Positions 15,770 to 30,800 of a stretch of 64,000 nucleotides of DNA are shown here, piece by piece. Position 1 is the first letter of the stretch. Each line of letters begins with the position of its first letter. The notes below the pieces were generated by a model. The model had not been told where the DNA came from. It searched no databases and saw only the letters and a program-made list of their open reading frames with translations. The position numbers were made by a program, and so were the translations under genes. The stretch is from Fodinibacter sp963747405 (GTDB lineage: Bacteria; Actinomycetota; Actinomycetes; Actinomycetales; Dermatophilaceae), in assembly GCA_963747405.1 (NCBI GenBank), contig CAVVFG010000007.1, forward strand, positions 62,001 through 126,000, in the 5' to 3' direction.

Positions 15770-18529
15770 TCACCCGATGATGTGACCCGCAGGGTGATCC
15801 GCCGAGCCGGTGGGCCCCTCGAGCAGGCCGTGCTCGCGGGCGCGGGCCACCGCCTCGCGCCGGCTGGAGGCGCCGAGCTTGGTGAAGACGTGCTTGGTGT
15901 GGGTGCGCAGGGTGTTGGGGGAGATGAACAGCGCCCGGGCGATGTCCGGGCCGCTCAGCTCGCCCGCGAGCAGCCGCAGCACCTGCAGCTCGCGCGGGCT
16001 CAGCGGCTCGGCCAGGGGCCGGGTGCCGGGCCGGGCACCACCCGTCGGGTCCTCCCCGCCCCGCGCCGCGGCGGCCAGCAGGTGCCGCGCAGCGTGGCCG
16101 ACGGCCGGGTCGTGCTGCACGCCGCGCAGCAGCTCGGTGACCGCGGCCCCTTCGTCGAGGAAGAGCCGGGCACCGGCGTCGGGCTCGGCCGACGCCGTCA
16201 AGGCGGAGACAACCGCGGTCAGGGCGGCCCCCCGCCGCCCGGTGGCGTCCAGCGTGAGCGCCCGCAGGAGGTGGATCTCGACCAGGCTGCCGGCGCGGCC
16301 GGTCGCGCCGGCAGCCTCGCCGAGCCGGTCGAGCAGCGCCAGGGCGCGGGCGAGCGGGGCTCGATCGGGTTGGCGAGCCGCGACCTCCCGCTCGGCCAGC
16401 ACCAGGCGCACCAGGGTGAGGTGCTCGTACTCGCGCAGGTACTCCGCGGCATCGCCCAGCCCGACGCCCCGGTCGCGCGCCCAGCCGGCCGCCACGCCGA
16501 GCGCGCCCTGGCGCACGCTCAGCCGGGCCCTGATGGCCGGGATCGGCCGCACGTCCGGGAGGAAGCCGGGGCGGTAGAGCCGCTCGGCCCGCTCGAGCAG
16601 CCCGAGAGCCGCCGACACGTCACCCTCGGCGGCGGCCAGCAGCGCCGCGGCCACGTGGTGGCGGAACCGGGTCTCGGTCACCACGGCCGCCCCGACCAGG
16701 TCGGTGGAGGCAGCGAGGTGCTCGCGGGCCGCGGCGAGGTCGTCGGCAGCGATGTCGAGCTCGCCCAGCGCCACGTGCAGCTCGGCGGTGGCGCGTGCCA
16801 CCGGCTCGCCGAGCTCCTCGGCCCGGCGCAGCGCCTGCCGGCACAGCTCTCGAGCCCGGCCCGGCCGCCCGGCGGCGCACCACAGGTCGGCGAGCACGAC
16901 GGTGCCGCTCAGCTCGTCGACGACGTTGCCGGCGGCGCGCAGGCTCGCAACCGCCTGCCCGAACGTCTCCAGCGCCTCTCGCACCTCGCCGCGGGCCCAG
17001 GCGGTGAGCCCGAGGAAGCCGGCCGCGCTGCCGCGGGCGAGGTGGTCGTGGGGGCCGGCGAGGGCCAGCGCCCGGCCGGCGTGACGTGCGGTGCCCTCGA
17101 CGTCGCCGGCCGCCTGGGCCAAGGAGGCGCGGTAGACCTCGATCGTCGACGGCAGCGTGCGCAGCTCGTCGGTCTGCGGCCAGGGCCGGGTGCCCGCGGC
17201 AGCCGCCGCGGCCAGCGCGCGCTCGGCGTCGTCGAGCCGCGGCTGCACGGCACCGAGGTCACCGGCGGCCAGGCTCAGGGCGGCCGCGAACACGCTGAGC
17301 ACCGGGCTGCGTCGCACCGTGTCGTCGGGCAGCGCCGCGAGCCAGCCCTGCACCACGGCCTCGCGCCGCTCCCGTCGGATCTGCGGTACGGCCTGCTCGA
17401 CGAGGCGGGCCGCCCGCTCGACGTCGCCGCCGGCCAGCGCGTGCCGCACCGCCTCGTCGAGCAGGTCGTGCTCCTCGAACCACCGGCTGGCTCGCCCGTG
17501 CAGCACCGGCCCGAGCCGTGGCTGCTCGCTGAGCAGCCGGGCGCGCAGCACGTCGGCGAACAGCTGGTGGTACCGGAACCACTCGCGGCGGTCGTCGAGG
17601 GCGACGAGGAAGAGGTTGGCCCGCTCGAGGGCCGGCAGCATGGTGCCGGCGTCGTCGCGACCGGTCACCGCGTCGCACAGGGCGCCGGTGAGCCGGTCGA
17701 GCACGGCGGTGCCGAGCAGGAAGTCACGCACCCGGGGTGGCTGGTGGGCGAGCACCTCCTCGACCAGGTAGTCGAACACGTAGCGGTCGTCGCCGGCGAA
17801 GCCCGCGATGAAGCCGGCGACGTCGGTGCGCCCCTGCAACGAGATCGCCGCGAGCTGCAGGGCCGCGGCCCAGCCCTCGGTGCGCTCGGCCAGGGCGCCG
17901 GCCTGCTCGACGCCCAGCCGCAGGCCGCTGGCCTCGAGGTAGGCGGCCGACTCGTCGGTGCTGAACCGCAGGTCGGCCGCGCGCACCTCGACCAGCTCGC
18001 CGGCAGCCCGCCAGCGGGCCAGCGGCAGGTCGGGGTCGACCCGCGTGCTGAGCACGAGGTGCACCGGCGGCGGCAGGTGGTCGACGAGGAAGGTGAGCCC
18101 CGCGGCGACTGCCGGGTGCTCGACGTGGTGGTGGTCGTCGAGCACGAGCCACACCTCGCCGGGCAGCTGCGCGAGCTCGTTGACCAAGGCTGTCAGGGCC
18201 GCGTCGGTCGCGGGCGGGACGGCGTGCAGCAGCTGCAGGGGGCGCTCGCCCACGTGCGGCACGGCGGCCTGCAGCGCGGTCACGACCCCGGTCCAGAAGG
18301 TCACCGGGTCGTCGTCCGACGCGTCGAGCGACAGCCAGGCCACCTGCCGGTCGCGGCCGGCGCCGGTCAGCCACGACGCCAGCAGCGTGGTCTTGCCGAA
18401 CCCGGCGGGGGCCGAAACCAGCGTCAGCCGGGCACCACCCTCGAGCCGGTCCAGCAGCCGTGGGCGCGGCACGGTGCCGCGGCGCGGGCGCGGCACGTAG
18501 AGCTTGGTCGCCACCAGCGGTCGCGTCAC
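15770..18529 (-). CDS. LuxR-family large ATP-binding (LAL, MalT-like) transcriptional activator
   Basis: The 919-residue regulator has an N-terminal STAND-type NTPase: TLVSAPAGFGKTTLLASWL is Walker A (about residues 38-52) and VWLVLDDHHHVEHP is Walker B. FLDEGAAVTELL and a long run of Ala/Leu/Glu-rich helical repeats (about 330-850) resemble the TPR-like sensor of MalT. The C-terminal LuxR domain reads PLSPRELQVLRLLAGELSGP, then ISPNTLRTHTKHVFTKLGA. Such proteins activate a target operon when a ligand and ATP are bound. The likely targets are the downstream membrane operon or its own gene; the ligand is unknown. It is divergent from the phosphopantetheinyl transferase across 186 bp with no clear promoter box, so control of the lipid locus is also conceivable. 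Confidence 0.93.
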   Translation of the reverse strand: MTRPLVATKLYVPRPRRGTVPRPRLLDRLEGGARLTLVSAPAGFGKTTLLASWLTGAGRDRQVAWLSLDASDDDPVTFWTGVVTALQAAVPHVGERPLQLLHAVPPATDAALTALVNELAQLPGEVWLVLDDHHHVEHPAVAAGLTFLVDHLPPPVHLVLSTRVDPDLPLARWRAAGELVEVRAADLRFSTDESAAYLEASGLRLGVEQAGALAERTEGWAAALQLAAISLQGRTDVAGFIAGFAGDDRYVFDYLVEEVLAHQPPRVRDFLLGTAVLDRLTGALCDAVTGRDDAGTMLPALERANLFLVALDDRREWFRYHQLFADVLRARLLSEQPRLGPVLHGRASRWFEEHDLLDEAVRHALAGGDVERAARLVEQAVPQIRRERREAVVQGWLAALPDDTVRRSPVLSVFAAALSLAAGDLGAVQPRLDDAERALAAAAAAGTRPWPQTDELRTLPSTIEVYRASLAQAAGDVEGTARHAGRALALAGPHDHLARGSAAGFLGLTAWARGEVREALETFGQAVASLRAAGNVVDELSGTVVLADLWCAAGRPGRARELCRQALRRAEELGEPVARATAELHVALGELDIAADDLAAAREHLAASTDLVGAAVVTETRFRHHVAAALLAAAEGDVSAALGLLERAERLYRPGFLPDVRPIPAIRARLSVRQGALGVAAGWARDRGVGLGDAAEYLREYEHLTLVRLVLAEREVAARQPDRAPLARALALLDRLGEAAGATGRAGSLVEIHLLRALTLDATGRRGAALTAVVSALTASAEPDAGARLFLDEGAAVTELLRGVQHDPAVGHAARHLLAAAARGGEDPTGGARPGTRPLAEPLSPRELQVLRLLAGELSGPDIARALFISPNTLRTHTKHVFTKLGASSRREAVARAREHGLLEGPTGSADHPAGHIIG

Positions 18530-18715
18530 GTGTCGTACTCCCAGCTACGCGTCCCGCGCTCGGATCGGCCTCGGGCCCACCGTACGCCGACGCCGCCAAC
18601 GCGCCCGGTGCCCGGGGAGGGCGACACGCACGGATGCCGGCCCGCGCCGTTGCACGCGGGTGCGGGGCGCGCCGTGCCCCCCGGCGGTTCGACAACGCCT
18701 CGCTGCCTAGCCACG

Positions 18716-19355
18716 ATGGCGCACGTGGACCACACCCCGCCGGCGCCCGAGGACGTTGCGGCACGGCACCCGGTGCGGCCGGCGCCGCGGCAGTGGTGGG
18801 CCGGCTCCGAGGAGCGCGTGCCCGGCGGGCTCGACTGGCTCTCGGGCCGGGAACGGGCCCGGCTGGGCCTGCCGGGCGACTCCGGGTCGCTTGCCGGCAT
18901 CGAGGTGCTCAACCGGGTGACGGGCGCCCCCTACGTCGTGGTCGGCGGGCTCGAGGCGGCGTGCGAGATCTCGCTGTCGGACCGGGCCGGGACCGCCGTC
19001 GCCGCGGTCGGCAGCACCCAGCACGAGCTGGGCGCGCTCGGGATCGACCTCGAGGTCGTCGAGCCGCGCAGCGCCGGGTTCGTGGCCGACCTCCTCACCC
19101 CCGCGGAGCAGGCGTGGGTCACCGGGCCGGCGGCCGGGGAGGGCGGCCTGGGGCGGGACGCGGCGGCGAACCTCGTCTGGTCGGCCAAGGAGTCCGCCCT
19201 GAAGGTGCTGCGCCTCGGGCTGCGCGCCGACACCCGCTGGGTCCACCTGCTCACCGTGGCCACCGAGCAGCCCGTCGACCCACCCGAGGCGATCGCCGGC
19301 GCCGCTGACCTGGCCGTGGCGACCCCGGGGCACACCTTGGTCGCCCGGCCGGTGG

Positions 19356-19372
<17 letters not shown>
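18716..19372 (+). CDS. Sfp-type 4'-phosphopantetheinyl transferase
   Basis: The 218-residue enzyme would move the phosphopantetheine arm of CoA onto carrier proteins. The two defining motifs are present: ALGIDLEVVEPRS (GxDxE, Mg/CoA binding) and NLVWSAKESALKVL (W-S-x-K-E-S). The region before them, AAVGSTQHELGALG, and the C-terminal VHLLTV are also typical. The ATG at 18716 has no good Shine-Dalgarno. The open frame extends thousands of bases upstream but only as antisense of the LAL gene. Its 3' end overlaps the convergent carboxylase gene by 17 bp. Being next to a synthase with five carrier domains, it is almost certainly its dedicated activating enzyme (inference from context). Confidence 0.92.
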
Positions 19373-24799
<5,427 letters not shown>

Positions 24800-24803
<4 letters not shown>

Positions 24804-27800
24804 GCCGAGGTCCCCGACCCGAACGCCGCCTCCAGGGGTCCGCGCACGTCGTCCGGGAGGCCGCCCGGCAGCGGCACGGTCTCGTACCCGTCCAGGCGCA
24901 CGACGACGCGTCCGGACTCGTCGACGACCACGGCATCCACCCGGCCGTCGGCGGACTCCGCGTGCGCCACCAGGCGCCCGGTGGCCGTCGCCGGATCGAG
25001 CAGGACGCGCACGCGCCGCACCCTCATCGGCAGCCCCAGCCGGTCCTCACGGGCGGCGTCCCACAGGCCCGCCGTCTGGAAGCACAGCTCGACCAGGCGG
25101 GGGGCCAGGGCCAGCGGGCTGTCCATCGGGGAGCGGTCGTCGGGCAGCGGCTCGGTCAGCAGGGCCATCGGACCGTTCCCGTCGAGCCATGCCGACTCCA
25201 CGACCTGGTAGGCCGGACCGTGGAAGTAGAAGCGGTAGACCTGGTCGGCGTCGACGTGGGGGTCGTGGGGGGTGGGGTCGAGTGACGAGTGCTCCTCGTC
25301 GGCGACCGCTGCGGTCAGTCGGACCCGTCCGGTGAAGTGGGTGGTGACCACCGGGTCGTCGGAGCCGGGGAGGCGCCGCTCGGCGGTGAGCGTGCAGTGG
25401 GCGAGGAGGTCGTCCCCGCCCTCGGGGTCGGGCGTGGTGACGGCACTGACGGTGAGCGTGCGGGGCTCGTCGCGGTAGAACTTCACCGGCGCCAGGAAGC
25501 CGACGTCCTCGACGGCACCCACCCGGTGCCCGGCCGGGGCGACCAGGCCGGCCACCTCGGCGAAGCCCTCCATGCCCATGACCCCGGGAAGCACGGGGGT
25601 CCCGTCGATCCGGTGGTCGGTGAGGAAGCCCTGGGCTGCCGGGTCGAGGGTCACCCGCGAGACCACCCCGTCGTTCACGGACAGCGTGACGTCACCGACC
25701 ATCGGGCCGAAGGGGTGCTGGCGGCGCAGGGCGTCGGCGTCGACACCGCCGCTCGGGTGGTACTCGGTGGCCATCATCCCGAGCGCACCCGCGACGACGA
25801 CCTCACCGCTGAACCCCGACGAGGTCAGCTCACGCCGGATCCACGCGACTCCCGCCTCGGGCGGCAGCACCTCGACGCCGGCCTGCTCCATGATCTTCGG
25901 GATGGAGCCGCGGGTCGCCATGCCGATGCCGCCCCAGGCGGTCCAGTCCAGCGCCAGGCCGCGGGTCTGCGGGCGGGTGGTGGGCAAGGAGGCCACCACC
26001 TTGCACAGCAGGTCGTTGGCCGAGGAGTAGTCGGTCTGGCCCTGGTTGCCGAACCGGCCCGCGACGGAGGAGAAGGCCACGACGGCCCCGACCTCCAGCT
26101 CGCGCGCGGCCTGCCAGACGTTGAACCAGCCGGTGGTCTTGACGTCGAAGACGAGGTCGAACTCGCGTGGCTCCTTCTCGGGCAGGTTGCGGCTGATCTC
26201 CAGCCCGGCGGCGTGCAGCAGCACGTCGATGCGACCGCTGCGCTCGCGCACCTGGTCCATCACGGCCGCCACGGCCTGCTGATCGGTCAGGTCGACCGAG
26301 TAGTAGTACGCCCTGCCGCCGGCCGCCTCGACCGCCTCCACGCAGGTGAGGGCCGCCTCCAGGCGCTCGAGGTGGGCGAGCTCACGGTCGATCGCCACGG
26401 GGGTCGGCTTAGCCCCGCTCTCCCGCAGGCGGGCCGCGATGGTGCCCTTGAGCGAGGCGCGGTCGGAGCGGAACGCCGCGATGTCCGGGTCGCCCGGGTC
26501 GGGCGCCGGGGTGAGGTCGAGCAGGTGGAACACGCCGCCGGAGTGGACCGCGAGGTCGGCGGTGATCGCCGAGACGATGCTGCCCGCAGCGCCGGTGACG
26601 AGCACGACGGAGTCGGACGTCAACGGCATCCCGCCCTCGCCGACGGCGTCGCCGTCACCGCGGCTCGGGAACGGCTGCTCCAGCAGGGCGATGCCGAAGC
26701 GTCGGCCGTCGACGCGGCCGACCTCGACGCAGCCGGGGTCGCGCAGCGTCTCCTCGATCAGCAGGTCCGCCACCGCGGCGGTCCGGCGGTCGACCGGCAG
26801 GTCGACGGCCTTGACCAGGGCCCCGGGACGCTCCTTCTTGTACGACTTGGTGAAGCCGGTCACGGCACCGCCCAGCGCGGATGCCGCGCCCTTGCGCCCG
26901 TAGCCGTGGTGACCACCCAGGCGGGTCGCGGACACCAGGAAGGCGTCGCTGTCCCAGAGGTGGCGCATGGTGGCGTAGAGCGCCTTGACCCGCCGGCGCA
27001 GCGCCTCGCGCCACGTCGCCAGGTCGTAGCTGCCGAGGTCTCCCTCGTCGTCCAGGGCCGCGAGCCAGTAGACGCCGGTCACGGGACCGTCGGCGGTCCA
27101 CGCGGCCAGCTGCGAGAGCAGGTCGTCGGTGGGCGTGCCGGGGTCGAGCACGAGCGCGGTCGCCCCCGCCTTGTGCAGCCGCTTGGCCAGCGCGTCGCCG
27201 ACCCCTCCCTCGTCGCGCATCACCACGACACGGGCGTCGTCGAGCGACACCCCGGTGGGCACGCACTGCTCGGCGGAGGGGCGCACCGACGGCGTCGGCA
27301 CCCGTCGGGGGAGGGCGTCGACCGCGTCGAGGTCGCCGGCCACCGTGTGTGGCGCCGCCTGCGGCGACGCGGCAGCGCTGCCACCGTCGACCGCGGCCGT
27401 CTCGCCGGCACCGGCACCGGCGGCACCGAGCCGGTCGCGCACCCAGGCGGCGACGTGGTTCAGGGTGGGGAACTCGCGCAGCTGGAGGGTGTCGTCGCGC
27501 TCGAGGTTCCAGCGGGCGCGCACGGCGGCGAAGACCTCGGCCTGCTTGACGGTGTCGACGCCGAGGTCGGCCTCGAGGTCGAGGTCGGGGTCGAGCAGGT
27601 CGGCGGGGTAGCCGGTCATCTCGGCGACGATGTCGGTGACGGCTGCGACGATCTCGTCACCACCCGCGGCGGGCGCCCCGGCGGCCGGCGCCGAGGATGG
27701 TGCCGGCGCGGGAGCAGCGGCGGATGCCGTTGCCGCAGAGGGCTGTTCGACGCCGAGCTTGCCACGCACCCAGGCGGCGACGTGGTTCAGGGTGGGGAAC

Positions 27801-30800
27801 TCGCGCAGCTGGAGGGTGTCGTCGCGCTCGAGGTTCCAGCGGGCGCGCACGGCGGCGAAGACCTCGGCCTGCTTGACGGTGTCGACGCCGAGGTCGGCCT
27901 CGAGGTCGAGGTCGGGGTCGAGCAGGTCGGCGGGGTAGCCGGTCATCTCGGCGACGATGTCGGTGACGGCTGCGACGATCTCGTCACCACCCGCGGCGGG
28001 CGCCCCGGCGGCCGGCGCCGAGGATGGTGCCGGCGCGGGAGCAGCGGCGGATGCCGTTGCCGCAGAGGGCTGTTCGACGCCGAGCTTGCCACGCACCCAG
28101 GCGGCGACGTGGTTCAGGGTGGGGAACTCGCGCAGCTGGAGGGTGTCGTCGCGCTCGAGGTTCCAGCGGGCGCGCACGGCGGCGAAGACCTCGGCCTGCT
28201 TGACGGTGTCGACGCCGAGGTCGGCCTCGAGGTCGAGGTCGGGGTCGAGCAGGTCGGCGGGGTAGCCGGTCATCTCGGCGACGATCCCGGTGACCGCGCC
28301 GAGGTACTCGTCGGCGGCCGGTTCCTCGGGGGCAGCGGCCGGAGCCGGAGCCGAGGATGCCGGCGCCGAGGATGCCGGCGCCGAGGATGCCGGCGCGGCC
28401 CCGGCAGGAGCCGCCACGCCGAGGCGCCGGTGCACCCAGGCCGCCACGTGGTTCAGCGTCGGGAACTCGCGCAGCTGCAGGTTGTCGTCACGCTCGAGGT
28501 CCCACTGCGCGCGCACGGCGGCGAAGACCTCGGCCTGCTTGACGGTGTCGACGCCGAGGTCGGCCTCGAGGTCGAGGTCGGCGCCCAGGAGGTCGGCGGG
28601 GTAGCCGGTCATCTCGGCCACGATCTGGGTGACCGTCGCGAGGACCGGGTCGCCGCCCTGGCCGCCATCGCCGAAGGGGTGGGGCTCGGTCGGGAGCGTG
28701 GGTGACGCGGAGGCCGGCGAGCCGACCGCTGCGACACCGAGCCGCCCGCGGACCCAGCCGGCGACGTGGTTGAGGGTGGGGAAGTCCCGCAGGCGCAGGT
28801 CGTCGTCGCGCTCCAGGCTCCACTGCTCGCGGACGGCGGCGAAGACCTCGGCCTGCTTGACGGTGTCGACGCCGAGGTCGGCCTCGAGGTCGAGGTCGGG
28901 GTCGAGCAGGTCGGCGGGGTAGCCGGTCATCTCGGCCACGATGTTGGTCACGACGGCGAGGACGTCGTCGCCCGAGGGGACGGGCTGTTCTGCCGGCTCC
29001 GGCGCCACGACGGCCTCAGGCACCACCGGTGCCGGCTGGGGGACCGGGCTGGCCGGCGCGGGCGCCGGTGGCGCGGACGGCGCCGACGAGGCCGCCGCCG
29101 CCGCTGGCGCAGCAGCCGGCAGGGCGAACCCGGCCGTCGGGGTGAGCCGGTCGGCGTACGGCACCGGCACGTGCCCGGACCGCTCGACCGGGATGGTGGC
29201 CGGGCCCGTGTCGACGACGCGCAGGCGCCGGTGGTCGACCTCGAGCCGGCTCTCGGTGTGGCCGGCGAGGCGGTCCAGCCAGCGCTGCCAGGCACCCTGG
29301 TCGACGACCCGGTAGGCGTAGCCCAGCTCGTCGGGGCGGCGCCGTCTGCCGTCGGGCACCGGGGTCCAGCGCAGCAGCGACATCGCGACCTGCGAGCCGA
29401 AGCCCGCGGCCAGCCGCAGCGCGTACCGCACCGGGTAGTCGCCGCCCGTGGACAGGTTGAGGTCGCCGAGGTCGGGGTCCTGCTCCCGGTAGTTCGGCAC
29501 CGGCGGCACGAGCCCCGTCTCGAGCGCCTTGAGCGCCACGACGTCCTCGATACCGGCGCCCATGGCGTGACCGGTGAAGCCCTTGGTGTTGGTGATGACG
29601 ATGGAGTCGGCGGCGGGCCCGAAGACCCGGCGCAGCGCGTTGATCTCCGCTGCGGCGCTGCCGCCACGGGCCGGGGTGTAGGTCTCGTGGGAGACGAACA
29701 TCAAGTTCGGGGCGATCGCCCGGCGGTCCACGCCGCGGCCCTCGGCCTCGCGGACCAGCGCCTCCATGACGTCACAGATGTGCTGCACGTCGAGGCGCGA
29801 GCCGTGGAAGGCGCTGTTCGCGGTGACCGTGGCCAGGGCCTCGGCAATCGGCTGCAGGCCCCGCTCGCGGGCCGCCTCGGCCGACTCGACCACGAAGGAC
29901 GCGGCACCCGCGCCGACGACCATGCCGTGGCGGCGCCGGTCGAAGGGCGTGGCGGCGTCCTCGACCCGCTCGTCCGTGGCCGCGGCCCCGGAGGCCAGGA
30001 AGCCCGCGGTCACCCACGGCATCAGGTGGGTGCCGGTGGCGTCGTCGGCGGACACCACGACGACGCGGCGGCACCGGCCGGCCCGGATCCAGTCCTCGGC
30101 CAGCGAGAGCGCCTGCGTGGCGCTGGCGCAGGCGGCGTTCAGCTGGGTGTTCGGCCCGCGGGCGCCGATGATCTCGGCGAACTGGGAGTGTCCCATCGAC
30201 AGCGCGCGGAACAGGAAGCGCCGGTCGAACTGGTAGGGCTCGCGCTCGAGGGTCTCGCGCAGCTCGCGAATCAGGGTGTCGACCTCGGCGACGGCCGGGT
30301 CGTCATCGGTCATCCGGGCGCGCAGGCCCTCGACGGCGAGCAGGCCCTCGCGGCGGCCGCGGTCGAGGGCGTAGCCCTCCACGGCCTCGGCGAACCGGTC
30401 GTAGCCGGGGAAGGCCGAGGCGAAGATGACGCCGGTCTCGTCGCGCAGCGCCTCGGGCAGGCCCCAGCGGTCGGGCAGCTGGGTGCCCAGCGTCGTCGTC
30501 TTGTAGCTCATGACGAGCGGGATGCCGGCGTCGCGCAGCGCGTCGAAGCCGGCGCCGATGGCCATCCGGGTCGTCGTGTCGAGGGCCTCATCGCGTGCCG
30601 TGTCGACCCCGAACTGGGCGACGACGTCGAGCGGCGCGTGGACCCCGGCGAGCTTGATGACGTCGGCGGGGTCGTCGATCGTCGCGAAGCTGCCGGCCCC
30701 TGAGGCGGCGTCCTTGACCAGCCGGGTGATGCGCATGTCGGCCATCCGCTGCCGGGTGCCCTCGCCCAGCACGCTGATGAAGTTCTGGCCGGACAGGATG

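Noticed and set aside
15707..18715. Very long plus-strand open frame leading into the PPTase
   Set aside because: It is antisense to the LAL regulator, is Arg/Gly/His-rich without domains, and only its last 218 codons carry PPTase motifs.
27438..28285. Possible CRISPR-like or satellite array
   Set aside because: The 327-bp unit is coding and in frame, each copy being a carrier domain with linker.
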